From positions 1 through 42,157 of the forward strand of contig JANXAJ010000017.1 in the NCBI GenBank assembly GCA_025062295.1: 42,157 bases of DNA, written 5' to 3'. Positions 26,639-36,422 of this stretch are shown here, piece after piece. Both the position numbers and the translations under genes were made by a program. The notes under the pieces are model-generated. The model saw nothing but the letters and a program-made list of their open reading frames with translations. It did not search any database and was not told the DNA's origin. Position 1 is the first letter of the stretch; each line of letters begins with the position of its first letter. The DNA is from Bacteroidia bacterium. Lineage in GTDB: Bacteria > Bacteroidota > Bacteroidia > SpSt-205.

Positions 26639-26908
26639 TCACCAGCTTGCTTTTGTCATTCCAGGGATTTTACCTTCCAGAGCCAGCTCGCGCAGTTTGA
26701 TACGACACAACCCAAATGAACGATAGTTTCCCCTTGGGCGACCTGTAAGCTGACAGCGAAACCGCAACCGAACAGGGGAAGAATTACGAGGTAACAGGGC
26801 GAGCTCCTCCCAGCGCCCCTCTTTTTTCAAGAGAGCACGCTTCTGAGCATATTTTTCATACAGCTTCCAACGCTTCCGCTCCCGAGCAATAACAGCATCC
26901 GTTGCCAT
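26639..26908 (-). CDS. rpsN: 30S ribosomal protein S14 (long, zinc-free type)
   Basis: S14 of the 30S head, 89 residues, the long form without the CxxC...CxxC zinc ribbon. The motif [20 protein letters not shown] followed by [18 protein letters not shown] is typical. The zinc-free S14 agrees with the zinc-free L36 downstream. It follows rplE after five bases. Confidence 0.97.
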   Translation of the reverse strand: MATDAVIARERKRWKLYEKYAQKRALLKKEGRWEELALLPRNSSPVRLRFRCQLTGRPRGNYRSFGLCRIKLRELALEGKIPGMTKASW

Positions 26909-26913
26909 ATCTA

Positions 26914-27486
26914 TTATGACTTTTTCTTTGAAGGTTCTTCCTCCCGAAATGGCATACCCAGGGCCTTGAGCAGCTCATACGCTTCCCGATCACTACGAGC
27001 TGTCGTTACAAAAGTGATATCCATACCAGCGATTTTATAGACCTTGTCTATGTCTATTTCAGGAAATATGAGCTGCTCGCGAACACCCAAAGTATAGTTC
27101 CCTCGCCCATCAAAGCCAGTAGGAGAGAGTCCGCGAAAGTCGCGAGTGCGAGGCAAGGCTATATGAATCAACCGCTCCATAAACTCATACATGCGGGCTC
27201 CCCGTAAGGTAACCTTTACCCCTATCGGCATCCGTTTGCGAAGCTTGAAACCAGCCACATCCTTCCGAGAAAGAGTCACAACAGGCTTCTGTCCAGTAAT
27301 GAGAGCCAGCTCTTGTACTGCCTGCTCTAAAAGCTTCTTGTCTGAGACAGCGCCTCCAACCCCCCTTGATACAACGATTTTTTCTATACGGGGAACCTGC
27401 ATGACATTTTTGTAACCCAAGGTAGCCTTGAGATGAGGTATAGCTTTCTCCCTGTAAAGTCGGTAGAGATTAGGAACGTAGGTCAT
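26914..27486 (-). CDS. rplE: 50S ribosomal protein L5
   Basis: L5 binds 5S rRNA and forms a bridge to S13. It is 190 residues: [80 protein letters not shown], and [20 protein letters not shown]. There is a short Lys/Ser-rich C-terminal tail. ATGA overlap couples it to rplX. Confidence 0.98.
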   Translation of the reverse strand: MTYVPNLYRLYREKAIPHLKATLGYKNVMQVPRIEKIVVSRGVGGAVSDKKLLEQAVQELALITGQKPVVTLSRKDVAGFKLRKRMPIGVKVTLRGARMYEFMERLIHIALPRTRDFRGLSPTGFDGRGNYTLGVREQLIFPEIDIDKVYKIAGMDITFVTTARSDREAYELLKALGMPFREEEPSKKKS

Positions 27487-27851
27487 AAGGGTTTGCCACT
27501 TTTCTTAGCATAGCGTATCCATTTGCCATCCACCCACCGCCGACCGACCCGAGTGGGCTTTCCTGTGGAAGGATCAATAACTTGGAGCTTGCACACAGGG
27601 ATGGGACGCTCCACTTCTACGACCCCCCCATTAGGATAGCGCTGACTTTTTCTGACTCTCTTTTTCACAAGTGCAATCCCCTCAACAAGAGCAAGCCCTT
27701 TACGAGGAAAGACGCGGATGACCCGACCCGTTCGTCCTTTGTCATCGCCAGAAAGAACTTTAACTAAGTCCCCTCGTCGGATGTGGAGCTTGGGGAGAAA
27801 ACGCTTGCGACCCCAAAATCCAGGGGGCATATTCTTTCTTTGAGACTTCAT
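27483..27851 (-). CDS. rplX: 50S ribosomal protein L24
   Basis: L24, an assembly initiator of the 50S near the tunnel exit. It is 122 residues, longer than E. coli L24 because of basic N- and C-terminal additions. The KOW region reads [20 protein letters not shown] followed by [20 protein letters not shown]. The standard order rplN-rplX-rplE is kept with ATGA overlaps on both sides. Confidence 0.96.
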   Translation of the reverse strand: MKSQRKNMPPGFWGRKRFLPKLHIRRGDLVKVLSGDDKGRTGRVIRVFPRKGLALVEGIALVKKRVRKSQRYPNGGVVEVERPIPVCKLQVIDPSTGKPTRVGRRWVDGKWIRYAKKSGKPL

Positions 27852-28216
27852 AAGACTTCTGGCGCTAAAGATACGATCTTCATAAAGCCTTTGTCTCGCA
27901 GCTCCCGAGCCACAGGTCCGAAGATTCGAGAGCCCCGAGGCTCCCCATCATTATTGATGATAACTGCAGCGTTATCTTCAAATCGGATGTAAGTACCATT
28001 TGGACGACGATAAGTGCGGCGTGTGCGGACAATCACCGCTTTCACCACGTCACCCTTTTTGACCATACCATTTGGGATAGCATCTTTGACAGAGGCTACA
28101 ATCACATCTCCCAATCCACCATACCGACGGGCACTCCCTCCCAAGACCCGGATGCACAGAAGCTCCCGAGCCCCTGTGTTATCTGCCACCGTCAGACGAG
28201 ACTCCTGCTGGATCAT
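27848..28216 (-). CDS. rplN: 50S ribosomal protein L14
   Basis: L14 lies at the subunit interface and contacts 16S rRNA. It is 122 residues, the universal length: [60 protein letters not shown] and the end [18 protein letters not shown]. Two bases separate it from rpsQ. Confidence 0.98.
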   Translation of the reverse strand: MIQQESRLTVADNTGARELLCIRVLGGSARRYGGLGDVIVASVKDAIPNGMVKKGDVVKAVIVRTRRTYRRPNGTYIRFEDNAAVIINNDGEPRGSRIFGPVARELRDKGFMKIVSLAPEVL

Positions 28217-28218
28217 TT

Positions 28219-28500
28219 CTACTTAGCTTTTTGAATGATTTCCACGAGCCGCCAACGCTTAGTTCGGCTAAGGGGTCGCGTCTCCATAATCCGCACGATA
28301 TCACCAATCTGAGCCTCCTGCCGCTCATCATGGACGGCAAATTTACGAAATCGCTTGACAGGCTTCTTATAGAGGGGATGAGGCTCATACCGCATCACCC
28401 GAACAATGATCGTCTTCTGCATCTTGTTACTGACGACCTCGCCGACGAACTCTTTTCGGCGACCTCGGGTAGAAGACTTAGGAAGAACGGCTTCGCTCAT
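28219..28500 (-). CDS. rpsQ: 30S ribosomal protein S17
   Basis: S17, a primary 16S-binding protein of the OB fold. It is 93 residues from ATG 28500, or 97 from ATG 28512. The core reads [40 protein letters not shown] and [20 protein letters not shown]. The start lies in the 3' end of rpmC, overlapping by 23 bases (35 for the longer form). The first 20 residues are a basic extension not needed for the fold. Confidence 0.95.
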   Translation of the reverse strand: MSEAVLPKSSTRGRRKEFVGEVVSNKMQKTIIVRVMRYEPHPLYKKPVKRFRKFAVHDERQEAQIGDIVRIMETRPLSRTKRWRLVEIIQKAK

Positions 28501-28687
28501 ATCGCTTTTCATTGATTACCGTTAGAATCCGAGCTACATCTTTTTTGAGCGAGGGTATTTTAGATGCAGCGTCAGAAAGAGGACTTTGGGCATTACGATA
28601 ACGCAAATCCATAAGCTCCTTTCGCTTTTGATGAAGAAGTTGATGCAATTCGTGAAGTGTATAACTACGAAGCTCTTCAGCCTTCAT
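28478..28687 (-). CDS. rpmC: 50S ribosomal protein L29
   Basis: L29, a small two-helix protein near the tunnel exit that helps bind SRP and trigger factor. It is 69 residues: [40 protein letters not shown] and [15 protein letters not shown]. The last nine residues extend over the rpsQ start. Its own ATG lies eleven bases inside the rplP end, so three genes overlap in chain. Confidence 0.95.
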   Translation of the reverse strand: MKAEELRSYTLHELHQLLHQKRKELMDLRYRNAQSPLSDAASKIPSLKKDVARILTVINEKRYERSRSS

Positions 28688-29114
28688 AATCTACTCGGCG
28701 CACAAATTTAGTCTTGATGGGCAATTTGAAGGCAGCAAGGCGAAAAGCCTCTCGAGCAGAGGCTTCCGAGACTCCTTCACATTCAAAGAGGATGGTCCCT
28801 GGTTTGACGACAGCTGCATAAAACTCTACATTCCCTTTGCCTTTACCCATGCGTACTTCCAAGGGCTTGCGAGTAATGGGCTTATGAGGAAAAATCCGAA
28901 TCCAAATTTTGCCTTCTCGGCGCAAAAACCGAGTGAGAGCAACTCGTGCTGCTTCTATTTGACGAGCAGTGAGAAGTCCCCCATCTATCGCTTTGAGTCC
29001 AAAAGAACCGAAGGCAACCTGGTTTCCCCGAGAAGCAACACCTCGGACAATGCCTTCATGCAGGAGCTTGCCTTTTTGCTCTTTCCGAAACTTCGTACGC
29101 CTTGGCTGCAGCAT
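28677..29114 (-). CDS. rplP: 50S ribosomal protein L16
   Basis: L16 shapes the A-tRNA site of the large subunit. It is 145 residues: [76 protein letters not shown] and the C-terminal [15 protein letters not shown]. Family length and all motifs are normal. It begins six bases after rpsC. Confidence 0.98.
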   Translation of the reverse strand: MLQPRRTKFRKEQKGKLLHEGIVRGVASRGNQVAFGSFGLKAIDGGLLTARQIEAARVALTRFLRREGKIWIRIFPHKPITRKPLEVRMGKGKGNVEFYAAVVKPGTILFECEGVSEASAREAFRLAAFKLPIKTKFVRRVDYEG

Positions 29115-29120
29115 AGTCTA

Positions 29121-29900
29121 TTACTTTTTGCGCTCTTTTCGAGTCAAGCGAGAGGATTTCATAGACTCATTCATCCACGGGAAAAGATCCACTTTGCCAT
29201 AGAGAGTACCTCTCAAAATCCATACTTTTACGCCGATGGCGCCGTAAATCGTGTAAGCAGTAGCCGTAGCATAGTCTATATCTGATCGCAGAGTCTGCAA
29301 AGCAATGTGTCCTTCTTTGTACTCCTCTGAACGAGACATATCGGAGCCACCGAGCCGTCCCGTACACCGAATCTTGATGCCCTGGACACCTGCGCGCATC
29401 GCTTGAGCTACAGCCGCTTTCATCACTCGGCGATGGGACATCCGAGCCTCTAACTGCTCGGCAATCGTCTTAGCTACGATCACCGCATCGGCTTCAGGCT
29501 GAGAGACTTCTCGCAGACTAATGTCTATGTTGTCAGAAGCAATATATTCAGGCTGCCCCCCCCACTCTGCCCGCTTCCCTAAGAGCAAATGACGATAGTC
29601 TTTATTGAAGCGCCGCACGATTCGGACGAGGTCTTGCTGAAGCTTCTTGATATTTGAGCCATCTTTGCCAATCAGAATCCCGGGGCGAGCCGCATAAATC
29701 ACAACATGCGTCGCTTGCAACGAAGTCCGATTGATGTAGATGCGGGAAATCTGGGCTTTTGGATACTCTCGTTCAATATGCTCTCGAAATAGCTGGTCCA
29801 AAATGATGTAGGGCGCCATTTTGCGCGCCGCAAACCAGTTAGAATACCAACCTTTCGTGATACCGAGCCGAAAGCCTATTGGATGAGTTTTCTGACCCAT
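29121..29900 (-). CDS. rpsC: 30S ribosomal protein S3
   Basis: S3 sits at the mRNA entry tunnel, where S3-S4-S5 form the helicase centre. It is 259 residues: MGQKTHPIGFRLGITKGWYS, the KH domain with GILIGKDGSNIKKLQQDLVR, the C-terminal domain HRRVMKAAVAQAMRAGVQGI, GRLGGSDMSRSEEYKEGHIA and GAIGVKVWILRGTLYGK. A Lys/Arg tail follows. Between rplV and rplP as usual. Confidence 0.98.
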   Translation of the reverse strand: MGQKTHPIGFRLGITKGWYSNWFAARKMAPYIILDQLFREHIEREYPKAQISRIYINRTSLQATHVVIYAARPGILIGKDGSNIKKLQQDLVRIVRRFNKDYRHLLLGKRAEWGGQPEYIASDNIDISLREVSQPEADAVIVAKTIAEQLEARMSHRRVMKAAVAQAMRAGVQGIKIRCTGRLGGSDMSRSEEYKEGHIALQTLRSDIDYATATAYTIYGAIGVKVWILRGTLYGKVDLFPWMNESMKSSRLTRKERKK

Positions 29901-29902
29901 AG

Positions 29903-30337
29903 TTATCCAAGATGTATGATTATATGTGAGCTTCTTTTTCGGATAGGATGGGCTCGGCCTTGAGGGGCAGGTTGAATGCGCTTGAGGAAAGGGCCACCGC
30001 CTACCTCAATCCGAGTAATTTTTAAGGTTTCCAGGTCCCCTGCACCTCCTGTTTTTTGCTCCCAATCATTGATAGCACAGCGGAGGGCTTTGAGGACCTC
30101 CTTGGCTGCCCACCGACGAGAGAGTTTAAGATAGGCAAGAGCTTTTTCAACCGACTGCCCACGAATGAGATCCGCTACAAGCCGCACCTTCCGAGGAGGA
30201 TAAGGACAGCCCCGAAGAATCGCATAATAAGATGAGCGACGCTGAGTTCGTAGCTTCTCCGCCATGCGAGCCTTGCGGTTACCCTTGACAGGTTTGGGGA
30301 TGTTTTGAGCTATCTTCTCTCGGTAAGTAAGCGCCAT
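29903..30337 (-). CDS. rplV: 50S ribosomal protein L22
   Basis: L22 lines the peptide exit tunnel; its long hairpin is a macrolide-response point. It is 144 residues because of a basic N-terminal extension of about 35 residues before the conserved YYAILRGCPYPPRKVRLVAD and LIRGQSVEKALAYLKLSRR. The hairpin end reads GGGPFLKRIQPAPQGRAHPI and RKRSSHIIIHL. An internal ATG at 30265 would shorten it, but the first ATG leaves only three bases to rpsS and is preferred. Confidence 0.96.
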   Translation of the reverse strand: MALTYREKIAQNIPKPVKGNRKARMAEKLRTQRRSSYYAILRGCPYPPRKVRLVADLIRGQSVEKALAYLKLSRRWAAKEVLKALRCAINDWEQKTGGAGDLETLKITRIEVGGGPFLKRIQPAPQGRAHPIRKRSSHIIIHLG

Positions 30338-30340
30338 AGC

Positions 30341-30619
30341 TCACTTCTTTTTGTCAGTTTTTTGTCCGGGATGCCCACGAAAGATTCGGGTTGGAGCAAA
30401 CTCCCCCAGCTTGTGCCCTACCATATTTTCTGTGATGTAGATAGGGATAAACTGCTTACCATTGTGGACAGCAATGGTGTGGCCTACGAAATCAGGCGTG
30501 ATCATAGAGGCCCGGGACCATGTCTTGATGACCCGACGCTGGCGAGTCTCGTTCAGCTTCTGAACTTTTGCCAGCAGCTTGGGATGAACGTATGGACCTT
30601 TTTTGAGAGAACGCGGCAT
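30341..30619 (-). CDS. rpsS: 30S ribosomal protein S19
   Basis: S19 of the 30S head, bridging to the 50S with S13. It is 92 residues: [60 protein letters not shown] and [19 protein letters not shown]. Normal length and motifs; two bases from rplB, three from rplV. Confidence 0.98.
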   Translation of the reverse strand: MPRSLKKGPYVHPKLLAKVQKLNETRQRRVIKTWSRASMITPDFVGHTIAVHNGKQFIPIYITENMVGHKLGEFAPTRIFRGHPGQKTDKKK

Positions 30620-30621
30620 AT

Positions 30622-31461
30622 TTATTTGGCTGCTTGTTTAGGTTTCTTCCGAGAGATGATAAGCTGAGAGCTGGGCTTATAAGGATTCCGAGTCTTTTTG
30701 CCTTTAGCGTAGAGTCCCTTACGAGAGCGGGGATGCCCTCCTGAAGCTTTTCCTTCCCCACCCCCCATGGGATGGTCAATCGGGTTCATAGCGACTCCTC
30801 GGGTGCGAGGACGACGACCCAGCCAACGACTACGCCCCGCCTTGCCAATAGAGATATTGATGTGATCAGCATTACTCACTGTGCCGACAGTAGCATAACA
30901 GTCTAAGAGAATGCGCCTAATCTCCCCAGAGGGCATCTTCAGCACCGCATACCGTTCTTCTTTACCTATAAGCTGGGCAGCAGCTCCTGCAGCACGGACG
31001 AGTTTTCCACCTTGTCCTGGCAGAAGCTCTACATTGTGAATAAAGGTACCAAGAGGAATCTCCCGAAGAGGAAGGGCATTCCCTACTCGAGGGTCTACTC
31101 CCGATCCAGACATCACCGTGTCTCCTACTCTCAGCCCCTCTGGAGCTAAAATATATCTTTTCTCCCCATCCACATAATGAAGGAGGGCAATCCGAGCGGT
31201 GCGATTCGGATCATATTCAATAGAAGCAACTTTTGCAGGAATTCCATGCTTATCCCGGCGAAAGTCAATGAGGCGGTATCTCCTCTTATGCCCCCCACCG
31301 ATATAGCGAGCACTGCGGCGCCCTTGATTATTTCGTCCTCCTGACTTTTTATATGGACGAAGAAGACTTTTCTCTGGCTTATCCCGAGTGATCTCAGAAA
31401 AATCAGAGACGGACATCCATCGGCGCCCAGGGGTAGTAGGCTTATACTTGCGAATTCCCAT
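30622..31461 (-). CDS. rplB: 50S ribosomal protein L2
   Basis: L2 is needed for subunit joining and sits close to the peptidyl-transferase centre. It is 279 residues: [24 protein letters not shown] N-terminal segment, [40 protein letters not shown], and the late signature [20 protein letters not shown] carrying the conserved His of HPxGGGE. The Lys-rich end is normal. Eleven bases lie between rplW and rplB, the widest gap in the cluster. Confidence 0.98.
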   Translation of the reverse strand: MGIRKYKPTTPGRRWMSVSDFSEITRDKPEKSLLRPYKKSGGRNNQGRRSARYIGGGHKRRYRLIDFRRDKHGIPAKVASIEYDPNRTARIALLHYVDGEKRYILAPEGLRVGDTVMSGSGVDPRVGNALPLREIPLGTFIHNVELLPGQGGKLVRAAGAAAQLIGKEERYAVLKMPSGEIRRILLDCYATVGTVSNADHINISIGKAGRSRWLGRRPRTRGVAMNPIDHPMGGGEGKASGGHPRSRKGLYAKGKKTRNPYKPSSQLIISRKKPKQAAK

Positions 31462-31472
31462 ATCTCACTTAT

Positions 31473-31781
31473 TTACAAGTTTTCGTAAAGGTTAATCTCA
31501 TACCCTGGCTTGAGACGCACATAGGCTTTCTTATATGAGGGAAGCCGGCTCTGCTGAATGCCTTTCCGAGTGTAACGGTGCCGAATCTTAGCAGGCAGAA
31601 AGGCGGTTCGGACTTCTTCTACTTTCACTCCGTATTTCTCCTCCACCGCTTGCGCAATCTCTGGCTTTGTTGCCTCCCGATGCACCTTGAACGCATAAGT
31701 ATAAGAGCCGCGACTATTCTTCTTCTTTGAAAGCGCTATAGCTTTTTCAGTGAAAAGCGGCTTTATAAGCGTTTCTCTCAT
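31473..31781 (-). CDS. rplW: 50S ribosomal protein L23
   Basis: L23 lies at the tunnel exit and docks trigger factor and SRP. It is 102 residues: IKPLFTEKAIALSKKKNSRG, YTYAFKVHREATKPEIAQAV, EKYGVKVEEVRTAFLPAKIR and KKAYVRLKPGYEINLYENL. Family motifs and length fit. ATGA overlap with rplD. Confidence 0.96.
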   Translation of the reverse strand: MRETLIKPLFTEKAIALSKKKNSRGSYTYAFKVHREATKPEIAQAVEEKYGVKVEEVRTAFLPAKIRHRYTRKGIQQSRLPSYKKAYVRLKPGYEINLYENL

Positions 31782-32407
31782 AGGCTAAGTTGATGGAAAA
31801 GGCGTTCCAAAGCAACCTGCTCCCACAGAAGACGCCGAGCTCTTGCCATATCGTAGGTATTCCAATTCTGAGCCGGCTGAAGGGTTACACCAGGAATGTT
31901 TCGGGCTGAGAGATAAGCCACTGGATTGTAGCCATGAGTATAGACTTGAAGAGGGGTTCGGTCCCAGCCCAGACCTTGTAATGTGCGCAGAAAAGACTTT
32001 GTCTTAGGCTTGTCGTAGGCGAGAGACTCTACTACCCAGATAGAGCCTTGCCGAAGGTGCAGAGTAAAAATACTCAAGCGGGCGAGATACTTCTCCTTTG
32101 CGTTGAGCTTGAGAGTGTAGTCCCGAGGACGGGGTCCATGAACGGTGCCTCCGCCGCGGCGAATCGGATTGCGAATTGAACCCATACGAGCCCGTCCTGT
32201 CCCCTTTTGCCGATACAGCTTGCGTTTGCTGCCTTTGACCTCGCCTCGCGTTTTCGTCTTGTGCGTCCCCTGCCGCCTATCTGCCAAAATCCGTTTGACA
32301 TCAAGGTAGATAAGATGTTCATTTGGCTCAAACTCAAGGAGAGCACTCGGTACTACTAAAGAAGCCCCTGTCGGCTCTCCATTCATAGAGTAAATTGGAA
32401 GCTGCAT
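31778..32407 (-). CDS. rplD: 50S ribosomal protein L4
   Basis: L4 reaches into the exit tunnel with a long loop and, in E. coli, represses the S10 operon. It is 209 residues: VKRILADRRQGTHKTKTRGE, the loop KLYRQKGTGRARMGSIRNPI, RRGGGTVHGPRPRDYTLKLN and the C-terminal GVTLQPAQNWNTYDMARARR. There is no untranslated leader in front of rpsJ here, so the E. coli L4 attenuation site has no counterpart. Confidence 0.97.
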   Translation of the reverse strand: MQLPIYSMNGEPTGASLVVPSALLEFEPNEHLIYLDVKRILADRRQGTHKTKTRGEVKGSKRKLYRQKGTGRARMGSIRNPIRRGGGTVHGPRPRDYTLKLNAKEKYLARLSIFTLHLRQGSIWVVESLAYDKPKTKSFLRTLQGLGWDRTPLQVYTHGYNPVAYLSARNIPGVTLQPAQNWNTYDMARARRLLWEQVALERLFHQLSL

Positions 32408-32411
32408 ACCT

Positions 32412-33029
32412 TTACTTGTATATAAGCAAGAGGCCTCCTTTCGGTCCTGGCACAGAGCCAGAAACTACGAGGATGTTTTTTTCAGGAATAATCTTGAGAA
32501 TAGAAAGGTTTTCAATTGTAACCCGCTCATTCCCATAGCGTCCAGCCAGCCGCTTGCCTTTCCAGACCCGACCGGGAAATGTATTAGAGCCCATAGAGCC
32601 AGGATGCCGTTCTCGATTGTGCTGACCGTGTGTGCGTCCCCCCACACCAGCAAAACCATGACGCTTGACCACTCCTGCAAACCCACGCCCCTTCGTCCAA
32701 CCAACTACAGAGACAACATCACCCTCACTGAAAATAGAAACGGTCAGTATCTGACCCACTTGGTAGCCACTCACGTCAGCCATCCGGTACTCTCGCAGTA
32801 GCCTAACAGGCTGGACGCCTTGCTTCTTGAAATACCCCGCTAAAGGCTTGGTCAGGTGCTTTGGCTTTATCTCATCATACCCCAACTGAAGGGCTGTATA
32901 CCCATCGCGCTCAAGCGTTCGGATATTTACAATCGGACAGGGCCCCGCTTCTATCACCGTGCAGCCAATATCCCCTTCTGGGGTAAAATAGGTTGTCATC
33001 CCCACTTTTCGTCCAATAAGCCCGAGCAT
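32412..33029 (-). CDS. rplC: 50S ribosomal protein L3
   Basis: L3 is one of the first 50S assembly proteins, with a finger toward the peptidyl-transferase centre. It is 205 residues: MLGLIGRKVGMTTYFTPEGD, VVGWTKGRGFAGVVKRHGFA, GGRTHGQHNRERHPGSMGSN and FPGRVWKGKRLAGRYGNERV. Where E. coli has its PrmB-methylated Gln (GQNQTPGRV), this protein has GSNTFPGRV, so that modification site seems absent. Confidence 0.97.
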   Translation of the reverse strand: MLGLIGRKVGMTTYFTPEGDIGCTVIEAGPCPIVNIRTLERDGYTALQLGYDEIKPKHLTKPLAGYFKKQGVQPVRLLREYRMADVSGYQVGQILTVSIFSEGDVVSVVGWTKGRGFAGVVKRHGFAGVGGRTHGQHNRERHPGSMGSNTFPGRVWKGKRLAGRYGNERVTIENLSILKIIPEKNILVVSGSVPGPKGGLLLIYK

Positions 33030-33037
33030 AATCCTCC

Positions 33038-33349
33038 TTAGTTCCTAATCTCTACCTCTACCCCTTCAGGAAGGTCCACCTTAGCGATTTCGTCTACTAC
33101 CTCCTTCAGATTGTTGTAGATGTCTATAAGGCGGCGATGATACTTGATTTGAAACTGTTCGCGAGACTCCTTATTGACATGGGGAGAACGATTGACGGTT
33201 ACGAGCATTTTTTCGGTGGGAAGGGGAATAGGACCCTTAACCACAGCCCCTGCCGCCTTCACTGCTTTGACTATGCGTTCTGCTGAACGGTCTATCAAAG
33301 TATGGTCGTAAGACTTGAGCTTAATCCGGATCCGCTGCAGGTTTGTCAT
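33038..33349 (-). CDS. rpsJ: 30S ribosomal protein S10
   Basis: S10 of the 30S head, also the NusE partner in antitermination. It is 103 residues: [40 protein letters not shown] and [20 protein letters not shown]. Normal length. It follows fusA after five bases, so the S10 operon is fused directly to the str operon, and tuf is missing between them. Confidence 0.98.
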   Translation of the reverse strand: MTNLQRIRIKLKSYDHTLIDRSAERIVKAVKAAGAVVKGPIPLPTEKMLVTVNRSPHVNKESREQFQIKYHRRLIDIYNNLKEVVDEIAKVDLPEGVEVEIRN

Positions 33350-33354
33350 ATGCT

Positions 33355-35472
33355 TTATACGATTTCCTTTTCTCGAACGCCTTTAGATTGAGCAATAATT
33401 TGCTCTTGAATGTGAGGAGGAACAGGCTGGTAGTGGGAGAATTCCATAACTGCGTAGGCTCGTCCTGAAGAGAGGGTACGAAGTTGGGTAACATATCCAA
33501 AAAGCTCTTTGAGAGGAACTAAAGCGGTGACGACCTGCATTCCTCCTCGTGCTCCCATTCCCGTGATTTGTCCCCGTCTTCGGTTGAGATCGCCTACAAT
33601 CCCCCCCATGTACTCCTCTGGGGTTTCTACTTCAACCTTCATGATGGGCTCTAAAATGATCGGATTGGCTTTGCGACAGCCCTCACGAAAAGCATAGCGC
33701 GCCGCTATCTCAAACGACAAACTATCTGAGTCCACCTCATGAAAGCCTCCATCAAAGAGACGAGCACGAATCCCTGTAGCTGGATAGCCAGCGAGAATCC
33801 CATCATTCATTGCTTGCTTGATCCCTTTCTCCACCGCAGGGATGAATTCTTTCGGGATTACACCGCCTTTGATTTCATTGATAAACTCAAAGTGCCCTCC
33901 CTCTAACGGAGAGAATTCAATAACTACATCAGCATACTTTCCTCGCCCACCTGTCTGCTTTTTGTACAGCTCGCGATGAACAACGGGAACAGTAATGGTC
34001 TCCCGATAAGCCACTTGCGGCTCTCCCTCATTCACTTCCACCTTGAATTCCCGCTTGAGGCGATCCACAATGATTTCTAAATGAAGCTCTCCCATGCCAG
34101 CTACGATAGTTTGAAGAGATTCTTCATCTACCCAATATCGGAAAGTCGGGTCTTCCTCAGAAAGCTTGGAGAGTGCTAAGGAGAGCTTATCTGAATCGGC
34201 TTGAGTCTTTGGCTCTACCGCTTTTTGAATGACAGGCTCAGGGAAAGTCATGGCTTCAAGGGCGATGGGATGAGCCTCATCACACAAAGTATCGCCCGTA
34301 CGCACCTCGCGAATCCCAACCACCGCTGCAATATCGCCCGCCGACACTTCTTCAATCAGGTTTTGCTTGTTTGCATGCATCTGAATGACCCGACTCACTC
34401 GTTCCTTTTGCCCTGTTCTGGTATTGAGCACATAAGAACCCGCCTTGAGCGTGCCAGAATAGACCCGAATAAAGGTGAGCTTGCCCACAAAAGGATCAGT
34501 AATGATTTTGAAAGCAAGGGCAGCCAATGGGGCTTGAGAGTCTACAGGGCGACTTTCTTCTTCTCCTGTGCGAGGATTTGTACCTCGGACCGCTTGAATG
34601 TCGGTCGGTGCCGGCAGAAAAGCGCAAACCGCATCTAAGAGAGCTTGCACCCCCTTATTCTTGAAGGCAGAGCCGCAAAGGACAGGAAAAAGCTCCATTT
34701 TGAGTGTGCCTCGGCGCAATGCAGCCCGAATCTCCTCTGGCGTGATAGAATCAGGATCAGTGAAATACTTCTCCATCAGAGCATCATCATATTCAGCCAC
34801 TGTCTCTAAGAGAAAACTACGCCATTTTTCTACATCAGGCAAAAGTTCAGAAGGAATGGGGATAGTTTGATAGGTCATGCCGTAGTCTTCTTCATTCCAA
34901 ATTTTCGCTTCCAGCGTAATGAGGTCCACCACTCCTCTAAACTGGTCTTCCGCACCAATGGGCACCTGAATAGGGACGGCTTTCGCTCCCAGCCGCTCCC
35001 GAATCTGCTCCACCACACCGAAGTAGTTAGCGCCTGCTCGGTCCATTTTATTGACGAAGCAAATTCGGGGAACGCTATAGCGATTTGCTTGTCGCCAGAC
35101 GGTTTCGGACTGGGGTTGGACACCAGCCACTCCGCAGAAAACCGCAATCGCCCCATCTAGCACCCGCATAGAGCGCTCCACTTCCACTGTAAAGTCCACG
35201 TGTCCGGGCGTATCTATAATGTTGATTCGGTATTTCTCTCCCTGCCAGTGCCAATACGTAGTAGTAGCAGCGGCTGTGATAGTGATGCCACGCTCTCGCT
35301 CTTGAGGCATATAATCCATCGTGGCAGTGCCCTCATGAACCTCCCCCATCTTGTGGATGAGACCCGTGTAGAAAAGGATTCTTTCAGTGGTTGTGGTCTT
35401 TCCTGCATCAATATGTGCTGCGATGCCGATATTTCGGCAGCGAGCAAGAGGTATAGTTGGATCTATCGGCAT
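33355..35472 (-). CDS. fusA: Elongation factor G
   Basis: EF-G, the translocase GTPase, 705 residues. G-domain motifs are [27 protein letters not shown] (switch I), [15 protein letters not shown] and CGSAFKNKG. Domain II starts near 300, and domain IV carries the tip loop region [20 protein letters not shown] and [19 protein letters not shown]. The C-terminal domain has [20 protein letters not shown]. It follows rpsG after six bases. Confidence 0.98.
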   Translation of the reverse strand: MPIDPTIPLARCRNIGIAAHIDAGKTTTTERILFYTGLIHKMGEVHEGTATMDYMPQERERGITITAAATTTYWHWQGEKYRINIIDTPGHVDFTVEVERSMRVLDGAIAVFCGVAGVQPQSETVWRQANRYSVPRICFVNKMDRAGANYFGVVEQIRERLGAKAVPIQVPIGAEDQFRGVVDLITLEAKIWNEEDYGMTYQTIPIPSELLPDVEKWRSFLLETVAEYDDALMEKYFTDPDSITPEEIRAALRRGTLKMELFPVLCGSAFKNKGVQALLDAVCAFLPAPTDIQAVRGTNPRTGEEESRPVDSQAPLAALAFKIITDPFVGKLTFIRVYSGTLKAGSYVLNTRTGQKERVSRVIQMHANKQNLIEEVSAGDIAAVVGIREVRTGDTLCDEAHPIALEAMTFPEPVIQKAVEPKTQADSDKLSLALSKLSEEDPTFRYWVDEESLQTIVAGMGELHLEIIVDRLKREFKVEVNEGEPQVAYRETITVPVVHRELYKKQTGGRGKYADVVIEFSPLEGGHFEFINEIKGGVIPKEFIPAVEKGIKQAMNDGILAGYPATGIRARLFDGGFHEVDSDSLSFEIAARYAFREGCRKANPIILEPIMKVEVETPEEYMGGIVGDLNRRRGQITGMGARGGMQVVTALVPLKELFGYVTQLRTLSSGRAYAVMEFSHYQPVPPHIQEQIIAQSKGVREKEIV

Positions 35473-35478
35473 AGGCTT

Positions 35479-35946
35479 TTAGAATCGGAAATGGGCAAAG
35501 GCTTTATTCGCTTCTGCCATCTTGTGCACTTCATCACGCTTCTTGATGGCAGCACCTTCATTTTTAGAAGCGGCGATAAGCTCACCTGCCAGCCGTTCAG
35601 CCATAGTTCGCTCACTTCTTTTACGAGCAGCTTCAATGAGCCAGCGCATCGCAAGAGAGAGCTTTCTTTCAGGGTGCGGCTCCATCGGAATCTGAAGAGT
35701 AGCTCCACCCACTCGCCGAGGACGCACCTCTAAATGGGGCATCGCATTATTGACCGCCGCTTGAAATATCTCCAAGGGATTCTGATTCGTCTTTTGAGCA
35801 ATCAGCTCTAAAGCAGTGTAGAATATCTTGTAGGCTTTTGTTTTCTTTCCCTCGCGCATGATTTTGTTGACAAAGCGAGCCACCAGCTCGCTTTTATATT
35901 TTGGATCGGGCAAGATCACCCGCGGTTCAGGATGGCCTTTTCTCAT
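35479..35946 (-). CDS. rpsG: 30S ribosomal protein S7
   Basis: S7 starts assembly of the 30S head and lies at the E site. It is 155 residues: [56 protein letters not shown] segment with [20 protein letters not shown], and [20 protein letters not shown]. All signature segments are present. ATGA overlap with rpsL. Confidence 0.98.
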   Translation of the reverse strand: MRKGHPEPRVILPDPKYKSELVARFVNKIMREGKKTKAYKIFYTALELIAQKTNQNPLEIFQAAVNNAMPHLEVRPRRVGGATLQIPMEPHPERKLSLAMRWLIEAARKRSERTMAERLAGELIAASKNEGAAIKKRDEVHKMAEANKAFAHFRF

Positions 35947-36371
35947 TTTTTAGCACCTTTTTGAGGGGCACCTTTTGAGGGGGTGGAGACAGCTGCGCCT
36001 TTTTTCGGGCGCTTAGCCCCGTAGAGAGAGCGTCCTTGTCGCCGTTTATCTACCCCCGCACATTCCAGAGCTCCACGTACAATATGGTAGCGAACCCCCG
36101 GGAGGTCTTTCACCCGTCCGCCCCGTACTAAGACCACTGAATGCTCCTGAAGGTTATGACCCTCCCCAGGAATGTAGGCGATAATCTCGTAGCCGCTGGT
36201 GAGGCGAACCTTTGCTACTTTCCGAAGGGCAGAGTTCGGCTTCTTGGGGGTAGTGGTATAGACCTTCGTGCACGTGCCACGCCGCTGGGGGCACCCCACC
36301 AAGGCAGGGGATTTGCTCTTATATGGACGAGGCTTCCGCCCCTGACGAATAAGCTGCTGGATCGTCGGCAT
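35943..36371 (-). CDS. rpsL: 30S ribosomal protein S12
   Basis: S12, the decoding-centre protein that sets accuracy. It is 142 residues: [60 protein letters not shown] and [20 protein letters not shown]. The Lys positions altered in streptomycin-resistant mutants keep the sensitive-type residues. A basic C-terminal tail of about 18 residues is added. It is the first gene of the 33-gene ribosomal run, behind promoter 36383-36415. Confidence 0.98.
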   Translation of the reverse strand: MPTIQQLIRQGRKPRPYKSKSPALVGCPQRRGTCTKVYTTTPKKPNSALRKVAKVRLTSGYEIIAYIPGEGHNLQEHSVVLVRGGRVKDLPGVRYHIVRGALECAGVDKRRQGRSLYGAKRPKKGAAVSTPSKGAPQKGAKK

Positions 36372-36382
36372 ATGACGGGGGG

Positions 36383-36415
36383 CAAAGGTAGCAAACTTTC
36401 TTTATATCACGCAAA
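36383..36415 (-). promoter_or_regulatory. Promoter of the fused ribosomal-protein operon
   Basis: On the minus strand TTTG (36415-36412), then 21 bases, then TACCTTTG (36390-36383), a full match to the Bacteroidota consensus TTTG-N19-21-TAnnTTTG. The -7 element ends 11 bases before the rpsL ATG, so the leader is only a few bases long. It is the only promoter here with a clear -33 element, as expected for a strongly expressed operon. Confidence 0.75.
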
Positions 36416-36422
36416 GAAGGAG

